Program-made: the position numbers and the translations under genes
The notes under the pieces: generated by a model
What the model was told of the DNA's origin: nothing
The model's input: the letters and a program-made list of their open reading frames with translations, nothing else
The model's database searches: none
Part shown: positions 27,858-36,589 of the stretch, one piece after another
Layout: each line of letters begins with the position of its first letter
Numbering within the stretch: the stretch's first letter is position 1
DNA from: Catalinimonas alkaloidigena
GTDB lineage: Bacteria; Bacteroidota; Bacteroidia; Cytophagales; Cyclobacteriaceae
Direction of reading: 5' to 3'
Length of the DNA stretch: 64,000 bases
NCBI RefSeq assembly: GCF_029504655.1
Contig: NZ_JAQFIL010000001.1
Coordinates: forward strand, 7,660,001-7,724,000

Positions 27858-29111
27858 TTAATATTCTTTCAAGAATATTTTAAATACTGACCCTTTATCG
27901 GGTTGACTGTTTACTTCAATATAACCACCATTTTTTTCCAGAATTGTTTGGATAATATAGAGTCCCAAACCCATTCCTTCTACACGCTTATTGATCCTGC
28001 GAAAAGGTAAAAAGAGCTGTTCACGATATTTGATCAAATTGATTCCCACTCCGTTATCCTCAAAAATTATGAGGCAGTGCTCTTTTTTTCGCTTTAGACT
28101 AATTTTTAGCTGTAGTGCTTGATCAGGTTTGCAGTGCTTAATCGCATTACTGATCATATTATCAATAATAGTGTATAAATAGCTTTTTACATAATTGACT
28201 GTACAGCTTTCTTCATCATTTATCTGTACGATAGCCTGGGTTTGCTGTATTACACCCTGCTTGCGCTCAAGTACGTGTTCCAGAATTTCTCTGAGAGAGA
28301 TGTTTTGCTTCAGCTCTTCAGGGTGGCTATGCAACTCTATGACCTGAATCAGTCCTTTTAAGGAAGTGTCAAGATGATTTACGCTGCGAATAATTTTGGG
28401 TAGCACTTTTTGCCTCTGCTCTGCTGAAAGGTCATAAAAAGTGTCTGCAAGGAGCTGAAGGCGAGCTACGGGTACTCGCAAATCATGGGCGGTAGCATGT
28501 ACAAGGTCATCCAGGTATTGATTTATACGGCTGAGCTGATGGTTTTTTTCTTCAATCTGTTCGGATTGCTTCTTCCGTTCGTGTATGTCAGTAGCTGAGC
28601 TAACCCAATGGGTAATTTTACCTGAATCATTCTTCATGGGCATGCTCCTGACCAGATGCCAGCGATAGGTATTGTCCTTAGCTTTTTTCAGCCTGTATTC
28701 AATTTCACAAGGTTCTTCGGAATGTAATGCTTTTTGCCACAACCTCAGGCTTTCTTCAAAGTCATCGGGGTGAATGGTTTCCTGCCATCTGTTTCTTTTT
28801 AATTCTCTGAGCGTGTACCCGGTATAACGAAAAAAGCGTTTGTTGAAATATTCCGGTTGCCCATCGGAGCGAATAATCCAGAGGAGCTGGGCCATATGCT
28901 CTGTCAGAAACTTGAGCCTTTTCATTTTTTTGTGACCGGTGCCCAGGCTGTTCACTGAAGTGGCAGTGATTTCATCATTTTTTTCCCCCGCTATCCATGC
29001 CTGCTCTGCTTCATACAGTTCCTTGCGCAAATTGAGTATCTTTTTTCTTAGCATCTCTCTTGAGTTGTTAGGCTCTGAAGCCTTGCTTTGTTGAAAAGAA
29101 GAGTTACTCAT
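27858..29111 (-). CDS. PAS-domain sensor histidine kinase
   Basis: 417 residues from the ATG at 29111 (MSNSSFQQ); an upstream in-frame ATG at 29237 adds 42 residues that look non-native. No membrane helix, so cytoplasmic. Order: short coiled coil, PAS of the PAS_3 type (about 75-195; RYTGYTLRELKRNRW, HPDD, SSATDIHERK), HisKA variant with HATAHDLRVPVARLQLL as H-box, and HATPase (NAIKH, EDNGVGI, GMGLGLYII). It forms a two-gene unit with the receiver downstream. The signal is unknown. Confidence 0.92.
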   Translation of the reverse strand: MSNSSFQQSKASEPNNSREMLRKKILNLRKELYEAEQAWIAGEKNDEITATSVNSLGTGHKKMKRLKFLTEHMAQLLWIIRSDGQPEYFNKRFFRYTGYTLRELKRNRWQETIHPDDFEESLRLWQKALHSEEPCEIEYRLKKAKDNTYRWHLVRSMPMKNDSGKITHWVSSATDIHERKKQSEQIEEKNHQLSRINQYLDDLVHATAHDLRVPVARLQLLADTFYDLSAEQRQKVLPKIIRSVNHLDTSLKGLIQVIELHSHPEELKQNISLREILEHVLERKQGVIQQTQAIVQINDEESCTVNYVKSYLYTIIDNMISNAIKHCKPDQALQLKISLKRKKEHCLIIFEDNGVGINLIKYREQLFLPFRRINKRVEGMGLGLYIIQTILEKNGGYIEVNSQPDKGSVFKIFLKEY

Positions 29112-29341
29112 GCTAAAAAAATATGGGCTGAAGTATATAAAGTGGCAAGCAGACCTGTGGAGACCTGCATGCAACGTTAAAAAATAACAGATCGTTACAA
29201 GAGTAATGAAAAAGTGAGGGAGTTTGTTTTTTCTCATCCTCCATAATCATTGGAATTTGTAAATTACACCGCTGTGCTTTACCATTAGCATATAAAGCCT
29301 TATTATTATTCATTGACTTATAGAAAAATTTGATTTCACCT

Positions 29342-29884
29342 ATGGCTATTAAAAAAGCATTTAATCTGAGAAAATGGATAGACGAACACCGTGATATTTT
29401 GAAACCTCCGGTCGGGAATGCTCAGGTGTACGAAGATACTGATGACTTTATTGTGATGGTGGTGGGTGGTCCCAATACCCGTAAGGATTTCCATTACAAT
29501 GAGACGGAAGAGTTCTTTTACCAACTGGAAGGAGAAATCACTGTAAAGGTACGTGAAGAGGGCGAAATCAAAGATGTAGTCATCAAAGAAGGGGATATCT
29601 TTCTTTGTCCTGCCAGGATGCACCACAGCCCACGCCGCCCTGCCAATACCATAGGTCTGGTGATTGAAAAAAAGCGAAATGCTGAGCATACCGATGGCTT
29701 AATCTGGTACTGCGAAAATTGTGGGCATAAGATGTATGAAGAATATTTCCCTCTGAAAAATATTGTAGAGCAGCTGCCGCCTATTATCAATAAGTTTCAC
29801 AACTCGCAGGAACTGCGTACCTGTGACCAGTGCGGCACGTATATGGAAATTCCCGAAGCCCCTAAGGCTGAGCAGGTAAAATAA
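29342..29884 (+). CDS. nbaC: 3-hydroxyanthranilate 3,4-dioxygenase
   Basis: 180 residues from the ATG at 29342 (an in-frame TTG 12 bp earlier is less likely). Cupin enzyme that opens the ring of 3-hydroxyanthranilate in the kynurenine route toward quinolinate/NAD. Iron ligands His51, Glu57 and His95 are in place (DFHYNETEEFF, RMHHSP). The second, rubredoxin-like metal site is present as Cys124, Cys127, Cys161 and Cys164 (YCENCG, CDQCG), which is typical of the bacterial enzymes. No other kynurenine-pathway gene is in the window. Confidence 0.95.
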   Translation: MAIKKAFNLRKWIDEHRDILKPPVGNAQVYEDTDDFIVMVVGGPNTRKDFHYNETEEFFYQLEGEITVKVREEGEIKDVVIKEGDIFLCPARMHHSPRRPANTIGLVIEKKRNAEHTDGLIWYCENCGHKMYEEYFPLKNIVEQLPPIINKFHNSQELRTCDQCGTYMEIPEAPKAEQVK

Positions 29885-29904
29885 TAAGCTATAATGTCAA
29901 TGAC

Positions 29905-29937
29905 AGACCTACCAGATTGTCGAAATCTGGCGGGTCT
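29905..29937. repeat. REP-like imperfect palindrome
   Basis: AGACCTACCAGATT pairs with AATCTGGCGGGTCT around a 5-nt loop, with one mismatch and one G-U. It lies between convergent genes. Palindromes beginning AGACCTACCAG are a familiar sort of dispersed extragenic repeat in Bacteroidota; only one copy was seen in this window. Confidence 0.6.
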
Positions 29938-29963
29938 AGTTTCATAAGAGAGTTTTTGGGAGA

Positions 29964-30677
29964 TTAGAGCTCATTCAGTGCCCAGTCATATTCGTAGTAG
30001 CTTAACTCATAAGAAGAGGGAATTTTCTCTTTTCGATATGTATTGATATAAGCCAATACGGAAGAAGCTTCCTGCTTGAAATCATCTTTGTACCACTCAA
30101 AAATTTTGGAAACAGCTACTTCTTTCTGGCCGGACTTTAGCCGGATAAAATCATTGTTATTTAAAGCTTTTTTAGTAAGCTGGTTCATCTGTTCGTCCAA
30201 GCGATCAGCCTGAACAGCATGCTGAGGCAGAGGAGGACAGCTTTGTGCCGCGCATACCAGTGCAAAATGGATACGTGCATCTTTATAGGGCTGTAGTAAC
30301 TTTTGTTTTTCCAATTCATTGAGCGTAAGCATCTCTCCGGCTACTTTGTGCTTTTGCTGGTCAAAAAAACCATCAATTTTCATGGGTGAGCTTACCGGAT
30401 AATTTTCAGCAATCTGCCGGATGACGATTAGGTTATACGCATTGATATAAAAAGCTTTCTTTTCAGCATCAGCCATACGCTGTGCAGACATCTTCGCGAT
30501 CTGTTGGTAAAGGGCTTCTACTTCTTCCATATTTTGTTTCACAGCCTGATAATCTACCAGGCCATGCTCAACATAACTCCCAAAAAACTGATCGGCTTCT
30601 TGTGTGAAGTCAGTTATATTGAGTGCATTTGCGGGAGTTAGGGCGAAGTATGCAAAAAATACAAATAGGTGTTTCAT
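29964..30677 (-). CDS. DUF547 protein, exported
   Basis: 237 residues with a signal peptide (about 1-18). The DUF547 core is visible: KKAFYINAYNLIVI near 88-101, FALVCAAQSCPPL near 156-168 with conserved Cys residues, and VSKIFEWYKDDF near the end. Members are widespread secreted proteins, possibly papain-like in fold; a biochemical role is not established. It stands alone between convergent nbaC and a divergent oxidoreductase gene. Confidence 0.88.
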   Translation of the reverse strand: MKHLFVFFAYFALTPANALNITDFTQEADQFFGSYVEHGLVDYQAVKQNMEEVEALYQQIAKMSAQRMADAEKKAFYINAYNLIVIRQIAENYPVSSPMKIDGFFDQQKHKVAGEMLTLNELEKQKLLQPYKDARIHFALVCAAQSCPPLPQHAVQADRLDEQMNQLTKKALNNNDFIRLKSGQKEVAVSKIFEWYKDDFKQEASSVLAYINTYRKEKIPSSYELSYYEYDWALNEL

Positions 30678-30807
30678 GCGTTTAAATTTAAAGTGCTTTT
30701 GTAAATAACGGATTAGATAAGCATAAGGGATGTCAACTGCTTGACATTTTATATATTACGTCCGCCTTAGCTTTACCTTAATTTTTTCATTTTTTATCCT
30801 CTGTTTC

Positions 30808-32151
30808 ATGAAAAAAGTTTGCATTGTAGGAAATGGTATAGCAGGCATCACTGCCGCGCGCCATATCCGCAAACAGAAATCAGCCTCTGAATATAGTATA
30901 ACAGTAATCTCTGCCGAGACCCAATATTTTTTCTCACGCACAGCGCTCATGTATATTTACATGGGCCATATGCTTTATGAACATACCAAACCTTATGAGG
31001 ATTGGTTTTGGGATAAAAACGATATCCAACTGGTACAGGATTATGTAGAGAAAGTAGATTGCCAGGAAAAGAAACTCAAGCTAAAAGCCGGAGGCAATTT
31101 GCCTTACGATATACTGCTACTGGCAACCGGCTCCAAAGGAAATCGGGCAGGCTGGCCGGGAGAAGAGCTCAAGGGTGTGCAGGGTATGATCAGCAAGCAG
31201 GATATTGATGCGATGGAAGAGAATACCAAAGGCATTGAGCGGGGCGTGATTGTAGGAGGTGGCCTGATCGGTATAGAAATGGCAGAGTGTCTGCATTCGC
31301 GTGAGATACCCGTGAGTTTGCTCATTCGTGAGAGGGCGTACTGGGATCACATTCTGCCTCAGCAGGAAGCGGAAATGGTAAGCCAGCACATTCGTAAACA
31401 TGGAATTGACCTCAGAGAAAATACAAATTTTAAGGAGATAAAAGGTGACGAAAATGGGAGAGTGAAGGCTGCGGTGACCGAAGATAGTGAAGAAATTCCT
31501 TGTCAGTTTGTAGGGATTACCATAGGTGTAAAGCCTAACATAGCGTTTTTAAAAGGTTCTGACATTGAAACCGACCGAGGCATACTCGTCAACGAATTTC
31601 TGGAAACCAATGTACCGGATGTTTATGCCGCCGGAGATTGTGTTCAACATAAGGTGGCTCCCGCTGGTCGCAGAAATCTGGAGCAGATCTGGTACAGTGG
31701 GCGAATGCAGGGTGAAACCGTTGCTCGTACCATCTGCGGAGAAAAGATGAAGTACGTGCCGGGTGTATTCTTTAACTCCGCAAAGTTTTTTGATATAGAA
31801 TACCAGGTCTACGGAGAAGTTAACGCGCAGCAAAAAGAAGATGAAGAACAGTTTTACTGGATCAATACGGAAAAGGAGGTAGCCTTCCGGGTAGCCTTTG
31901 AGAAAGAAAGCGGAGCCGTCAAGGGCTTTAATTTGATGGGCATTCGCTATCGCCACGAGCTTTGTGCCCGCTGGATCAAAGAGAAGCGGGACATTGGCTT
32001 TGTGATGCAGCATCTGAAAGAAGCTAATTTTGATCCTGAGTTTTTTAAGCATTATGAGCCGGAGATAATCAACAAATTCAACCAGGACTTTCCCGATAGA
32101 GCGGTACAGCCCAGGAAGAAAAACATAATCGCCGCACTTTTTGGATTATAA
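30808..32151 (+). CDS. FAD/NAD(P)-dependent pyridine nucleotide-disulfide-type oxidoreductase
   Basis: 447 residues, no signal, so cytoplasmic. N-terminal FAD site VGNGIAGITAARHI, second nucleotide site GVIVGGGLIGIEMAEC near 148-163 for NAD(P)H, and the FAD-closing motif VPDVYAAGDCVQH near 269-281. The redox-active CxxxxC of disulfide reductases is absent, so it resembles NADH:ferredoxin/nitrite-reductase-type flavoproteins. The C-terminal 120 residues are an added domain. It is 11 bp upstream of a membrane 4Fe-4S protein, and the pair probably passes electrons from NAD(P)H to the iron-sulfur protein; partner and acceptor are unknown. Confidence 0.88.
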   Translation: MKKVCIVGNGIAGITAARHIRKQKSASEYSITVISAETQYFFSRTALMYIYMGHMLYEHTKPYEDWFWDKNDIQLVQDYVEKVDCQEKKLKLKAGGNLPYDILLLATGSKGNRAGWPGEELKGVQGMISKQDIDAMEENTKGIERGVIVGGGLIGIEMAECLHSREIPVSLLIRERAYWDHILPQQEAEMVSQHIRKHGIDLRENTNFKEIKGDENGRVKAAVTEDSEEIPCQFVGITIGVKPNIAFLKGSDIETDRGILVNEFLETNVPDVYAAGDCVQHKVAPAGRRNLEQIWYSGRMQGETVARTICGEKMKYVPGVFFNSAKFFDIEYQVYGEVNAQQKEDEEQFYWINTEKEVAFRVAFEKESGAVKGFNLMGIRYRHELCARWIKEKRDIGFVMQHLKEANFDPEFFKHYEPEIINKFNQDFPDRAVQPRKKNIIAALFGL

Positions 32152-32162
32152 AAAATATTAAT

Positions 32163-34040
32163 ATGAACAGAGTATATGGCATACGCTTATTCGGACTACT
32201 TATCTTTCTGCTAGGCTTCGGCTTGTTTGTTGGCATCTTCTTCATGTCTGACTATGAGCTGGACCAGAAAGTACTGAAACAGGAGTTGGCCACTTCCAAT
32301 GAAGCCTCTTCACCTAATGCGGCGCAACCGGAAACCGAACAAACCGATCAGGAAGGAGAAACAAGCAAGAGTGGGGGCAGCCTTTACCATATTGTGCTGG
32401 AAGAAGCTCAAAACATGATAAGCAAAACCTACGAAACCAATTTTGCTTTCGTGGATGATCTGAACGCAGCCTGGGATGCTGCTAATATTCGGGTTCGCGA
32501 TCTGTACGGTATAGGTGATGAAGAAGTGAGTCGTATAGTCTCAGAGGTAGCAGCCAATGATCTTACCTACACCGCCGAAGTGGTGAAGAACACGCTAAAG
32601 AGGGAAGATGAGGCTACTAGCCTCAAGAGAGAGAAGCTCCTGGCCTACACCGGCTTCCTGGAAGGTAAACAGTTTGGCAGTGAAGAAGAACTGAAGTCTC
32701 AGTTGCAGAAGACCGTAGCCAGCGTCAACAATGACATTGCAGGCCAGAAGGGGATCAGCCGTTACCGCAAAAAATCATTAAACACATCAGTAGTAAAAGC
32801 TTCTACTAAAGGACTTATCAAAGAAAATACGTTGCTCATACTACTGCTCTCCATTGGGCTTTCCATCCTAGGCGCATTGATGTACATATTACCTCATGCC
32901 AAAGAACCTGCCGGCATCAGGCACAATGGTATCTTCTTTAGTGCAATGAAAAACCGCGGCTGGATAGGGATACTGCTGGGTACTTTTCTCATCCTGTTCT
33001 ATATCGTCCTGTATTTTTACCCCTACTACATGACCAACTGGATCATTTTAGCTGATCCAATAAGTTATTGGCTCAAAGGAAGTCCGGCGGGAGAATTTTT
33101 TCTTTATGGATTTCTCTACACCTTAGCCATACTGGTGATGGGCGTGCGCATGTTTATAAAGTACCGTCACAGTAATTATCACCTCATCAGGACCAGCTCA
33201 GTCATGTTTTTCCAACTGGCTTTCGCCTTCCTGCTTCCTGAGATACTGATCCGGCTCAATTATCCTTATTACGATTTTAAAAACATCTGGCCGCTGGACT
33301 ATGATTTTTTCTTTCCCAGCAGCCTGAACCAGCTCATACAGGCTGGTGGCTTGGGTACTTTCATGCTTTTCTGGGGCATTATTTTGATTGTAGTTGCCGT
33401 ACCGGTTTTGGTATATTTCTATGGTAAACGCTGGTACTGCTCCTGGGTCTGTGGTTGCGGTGGCCTGGCCGAGACCTTAGGTGATCCCTACCGCCAGCTC
33501 TCCGACAAGTCCCTGAAAGCCTGGCGCATAGAGCGCTGGATGGTACATGGCGTATTGCTTTTTGCCGTACTCATGACCATCGGAATGATTTATACTTTCT
33601 TCACGGAGAGCGGAAGTTTGCTCGGCATCCCCACTTATTCTGTGGCGGAATTTTATGGTTTTTTCATCGGAGCGGGCTTTGCCGGGGTAATTGGCACTGG
33701 TTTTTATCCACTGATGGGCAATAGGGTATGGTGTCGTTTTGGCTGTCCGCTGGCTGCCTATCTGGGTATTGTACAAAGGTTTAAATCTCGCTTTCGCATC
33801 ACTACTAATGGGGGGCAGTGTATTTCCTGCGGCAATTGCTCTACGTATTGTGAGATGGGCATAGATGTGCGTTGGTACGCGCAGAGAGGACAGAATATTG
33901 TTAGGGCGTCCTGTGTGGGTTGCGGCGTCTGTTCATCGGTCTGTCCACGTGGGGTGCTCAAACTGGAAAACGGCAAAGAAGAAGGCCGTTTCGGCAAACC
34001 TATCCTCATCGGAAATGATAGTGTGAAGGTAGATGCCTAA
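32163..34040 (+). CDS. Large membrane 4Fe-4S protein (NapH/NosR/CcoG-like)
   Basis: 625 residues. One N-terminal helix (about 9-28), a roughly 190-residue helical, probably extracytoplasmic region (30-220) with no recognised domain, a second helix (about 222-242), then further membrane helices from about 265 to 512. Cysteine motifs in the NapH-type core are WYCSWVCGCGG (Cys426, 430, 432) and VWCRFGCP (Cys524, 528). A cytoplasmic 2x[4Fe-4S] ferredoxin domain follows (Cys553/556/559/563 and 584/587/590/594). The ferredoxin-type cysteines are complete. NosR relatives carry an FMN domain at the N-terminus; the threonine-bearing FMN motif was not seen here. Cotranscribed with the flavoprotein upstream. 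A terminator lies about 100 bp downstream. Confidence 0.88.
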   Translation: MNRVYGIRLFGLLIFLLGFGLFVGIFFMSDYELDQKVLKQELATSNEASSPNAAQPETEQTDQEGETSKSGGSLYHIVLEEAQNMISKTYETNFAFVDDLNAAWDAANIRVRDLYGIGDEEVSRIVSEVAANDLTYTAEVVKNTLKREDEATSLKREKLLAYTGFLEGKQFGSEEELKSQLQKTVASVNNDIAGQKGISRYRKKSLNTSVVKASTKGLIKENTLLILLLSIGLSILGALMYILPHAKEPAGIRHNGIFFSAMKNRGWIGILLGTFLILFYIVLYFYPYYMTNWIILADPISYWLKGSPAGEFFLYGFLYTLAILVMGVRMFIKYRHSNYHLIRTSSVMFFQLAFAFLLPEILIRLNYPYYDFKNIWPLDYDFFFPSSLNQLIQAGGLGTFMLFWGIILIVVAVPVLVYFYGKRWYCSWVCGCGGLAETLGDPYRQLSDKSLKAWRIERWMVHGVLLFAVLMTIGMIYTFFTESGSLLGIPTYSVAEFYGFFIGAGFAGVIGTGFYPLMGNRVWCRFGCPLAAYLGIVQRFKSRFRITTNGGQCISCGNCSTYCEMGIDVRWYAQRGQNIVRASCVGCGVCSSVCPRGVLKLENGKEEGRFGKPILIGNDSVKVDA

Positions 34041-34141
34041 TGCTGTTTCAAAACGACTTGCAATTTCCAGAACGCCTTACAAATGCGCTCCAGGTATTTA
34101 ATGTAAAATCCTAATCACAAAATATTTAAGCGCTGTTTACC

Positions 34142-34172
34142 AGGCTGTCTGATTTTCAGGCAGTCTTTTTTT
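34142..34172 (+). terminator. Intrinsic terminator after the flavoprotein/iron-sulfur pair
   Basis: Arms 34142-34152 (AGGCTGTCTGA) and 34156-34166 pair over 11 positions in RNA (two G-U) around a TTT loop, followed by seven T (34166-34172). Confidence 0.82.
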
Positions 34173-34186
34173 ATGTTTGCATTCTC

Positions 34187-35176
34187 ATGCATGTAATCGT
34201 ATTACGCAGCCACGAAATTGATCAAGAAACCTGGGATAATTTTATCCTAGGTTCTCGTGAGGGGAACATTTATGCCACCTATACCTACCTTCAGCATTGT
34301 GAACGGGTATGGAAAGCAGCCATCTTATTAGATGAACATGAAAACTACCTGGCAGTCATGCCCTTTCAGGTCCGAAAAGTATACGGTATTGAATATATTT
34401 ATCAAGATCCCTTTGCCCGGGAGTTAGGAATTTACACGCGTAGAAATTTAACTCATGTGCAGTACAATGAACTATTAAAAGCGAGTCTGAAAAGCTATCG
34501 TTATGTAGCACGTTATCATTTTAATGTAGATAATTATAGTTTATTAAAACAGGATGATTATCTGCCCGAAGGTTTTCTTTCAGCAATATCAACTTATCAT
34601 CTTGATCTGAGAAAGTCTTATAAGGAAATTTATGATAACTATAGGTACGACAGGAAGTATAGTATCAGAAGGGCTAACAGGTATGAGCAGCATATCGTTG
34701 GTTCTACGGATGTAGAGCAGGCCCTTAACATTTTCCGACAAGTAACTTTTCACAAAATTCCCGGCTTAAATTTGTATCAGATTGAGTTAAAAAAAAGGTT
34801 ATATGCTCATCTTGTACAATTGGGTTTGATGGAAGTATACTACGTTTCTTATAACAATAGTATTATCGCAGCCGCGCTGATAGTGAAGTACAATAAAAAG
34901 GTAGTTTACCTTTTTGGTTCTAACTCAAAGTTAGCTTTTCAAATTAGGAGTTCTTCTTTATTAATAGATCATATCATTCAAAAATATGCTGGTCAAGATC
35001 TCATTTTTGACTTTGAAGGGGGTGAAGTACAATCATTAGGTAATTTTTATGCTAGTTTTGGAGCAGAAAGCAGAATTATATATACCTATGAAAAAAATAC
35101 ACTCCCTAAAATTGTTAGTCTATTAATGAAAAGCAGGAAAAAGATTATTCAGAAACTTAAAAATAATTCACATTAA
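34187..35176 (+). CDS. FemAB/GNAT-like acyl- or aminoacyltransferase
   Basis: 329 residues, no signal. The C-terminal half is a GNAT-type fold as found in FemAB/peptidoglycan-bridge and exopolysaccharide aminoacyl or acyltransferases: KSYKEIYDNYRYDRKYSIRRA (about 149-169) is the typical entry motif, then YYVSYNNSIIAAALIV and a closing DFEGG. Likely acyl- or aminoacyl-transfer to a glycan or peptide. The DNA looks more AT-rich than its neighbours by eye. Its stop codon overlaps the probable start of the next gene, so the two are coupled. Confidence 0.78.
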   Translation: MHVIVLRSHEIDQETWDNFILGSREGNIYATYTYLQHCERVWKAAILLDEHENYLAVMPFQVRKVYGIEYIYQDPFARELGIYTRRNLTHVQYNELLKASLKSYRYVARYHFNVDNYSLLKQDDYLPEGFLSAISTYHLDLRKSYKEIYDNYRYDRKYSIRRANRYEQHIVGSTDVEQALNIFRQVTFHKIPGLNLYQIELKKRLYAHLVQLGLMEVYYVSYNNSIIAAALIVKYNKKVVYLFGSNSKLAFQIRSSSLLIDHIIQKYAGQDLIFDFEGGEVQSLGNFYASFGAESRIIYTYEKNTLPKIVSLLMKSRKKIIQKLKNNSH

Positions 35177-36581
35177 AAAAGTAATCATTATAGGGGCTGG
35201 ACCTGCTGGCTTAGCCGCGGGCTATGAATTGAGCAGGAATGGAGTTCAGGTAGAGATATATGAGGCCTCAGCCCATGTAGGAGGTATGGCCCGAAGTATG
35301 GAAGTATTGGGGCAGACTGTAGACTGTGGCCCTCACCGTTTTTTTACCAAGCATCCCTTAGTCAAAAACTTTTTTAAAGAAGTTATAGAAGAAGATTATG
35401 TAAAAGTAAGAAGACTGACCCGGATTTATTATCGGGGAAAGTTTTTTGACTACCCTCTTAAGCTAGGTAACGTACTTAGCCATCTCCGTAAGCGAGAGAT
35501 ATTTAAAATTCTCTGGTCATATGCATATCAGAAACTTTCCCCTCAAAGAAATCCTCGTACGCTAGAAGCCTGGGTAACCAACAAATTTGGAAAAGAACTA
35601 TATAACATCTTTTTCAAAAATTACTCAGAAAAGCTGTGGGGAATTTCCTGCGCTCGCATTGATGCCGATTGGGCAGCTCAACGGATTAAGTCCCTATCGC
35701 TGTGGGAGGCATCAAAGCAGATACTTTCTTTAAATAAGAATGAAAAGCATCACTCACTGGTAGAAGAGTTTGATTACCCTAAGAAGGGTAGTGGAATGCT
35801 CTACGAAAAAGCGAAGCAGGTAATTCTGAAAAACGGGGGGCATATTCATCTAAACTCTCCTGTGCAGGCATCTCTCTTGGACAATAAAACAAATACAGTA
35901 ACAGGCGTACGATTGAATAATGGTAAAGAGATTACTGCAGAGCATGTGATATCAACTATGCCTCTAACGACCCTCATAAAAAGTTTTGAAGCAGTTCCAC
36001 AACCTGTGGAGCATGCTACTGAGCAACTCTATTTTAGAAACACCATCCTTGTATATCTGGAAATTGACAGTGACCAGTTATTTGAAGACAACTGGATATA
36101 TGTCCACTCTCCTGAAGTAAAGCATGGCAGGATTACCAACTTTAGAAACTGGAGCCCTTATCTCTACGGCGATAAAAAGACCTCTATTTTGTGTATGGAA
36201 TTCTGGACTTTTACTGATGAGGATTTGTGGAAAGAACAGGATGAAATTATAGTTCGGCAGGCAGAAAGAGAACTGTTACAAACCAAATTGCTCCCACCAA
36301 ACGCGAAGATTTTAGAAACGAAAGTCATTAGAGTGCCTAAATGTTATCCGGTATACGAACTCGGCTATCAAGAACATTTACAGCTTATCAAAGAATTTCT
36401 GGATCGTTTCAAGGGACTAAGTCTGATCGGAAGATATGGCGCGTTTAAGTATAACAATCAAGACCACTCCATACTGATGGGGCTATTGGCAGCAAGAAAT
36501 CTACTTGGCAAAGAAAATACTGATCTGTGGGGAATCAATGCTGATCAGGAATATCAGGAGGAGTACAATCGTAAAAATTAG
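35172..36581 (+). CDS. FAD-dependent oxidoreductase, UDP-galactopyranose-mutase/protoporphyrinogen-oxidase-like, non-standard start
   Basis: About 469 residues. The Rossmann FAD motif (VIIIGAGPAGLAAGYELSRNG) begins within four codons of base 35172, so the true start must be at or just before it. Between the upstream stop (TGA at 35127) and this motif there is no ATG, GTG or TTG in frame. ATT at 35172-35174, overlapping the previous gene's TAA by one base, is the best candidate; ATT 35166 or ATA 35163 are alternatives. A TTG at 35229 would remove the FAD motif and is rejected. Other motifs are ASAHVGGMARS, DCGPHRFFT and a C-terminal GRYGAFKYNNQDHSILMG. The family includes NAD(P)/FAD oxidoreductases of polysaccharide clusters; the substrate could be a nucleotide sugar. 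Confidence 0.82.
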   Translation: MKKVIIIGAGPAGLAAGYELSRNGVQVEIYEASAHVGGMARSMEVLGQTVDCGPHRFFTKHPLVKNFFKEVIEEDYVKVRRLTRIYYRGKFFDYPLKLGNVLSHLRKREIFKILWSYAYQKLSPQRNPRTLEAWVTNKFGKELYNIFFKNYSEKLWGISCARIDADWAAQRIKSLSLWEASKQILSLNKNEKHHSLVEEFDYPKKGSGMLYEKAKQVILKNGGHIHLNSPVQASLLDNKTNTVTGVRLNNGKEITAEHVISTMPLTTLIKSFEAVPQPVEHATEQLYFRNTILVYLEIDSDQLFEDNWIYVHSPEVKHGRITNFRNWSPYLYGDKKTSILCMEFWTFTDEDLWKEQDEIIVRQAERELLQTKLLPPNAKILETKVIRVPKCYPVYELGYQEHLQLIKEFLDRFKGLSLIGRYGAFKYNNQDHSILMGLLAARNLLGKENTDLWGINADQEYQEEYNRKN

Positions 36582-36589
36582 TTCACAGA

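Noticed and set aside
31549..32052. 167-codon minus-strand frame inside the flavoprotein gene
   Set aside because: Shadow of the plus-strand gene, which carries complete FAD and NAD motifs.
34187..35176. Horizontally acquired gene because it looks AT-rich
   Set aside because: Composition was judged by eye only and the gene is coupled to its downstream neighbour, so transfer cannot be claimed without computed base and codon statistics.
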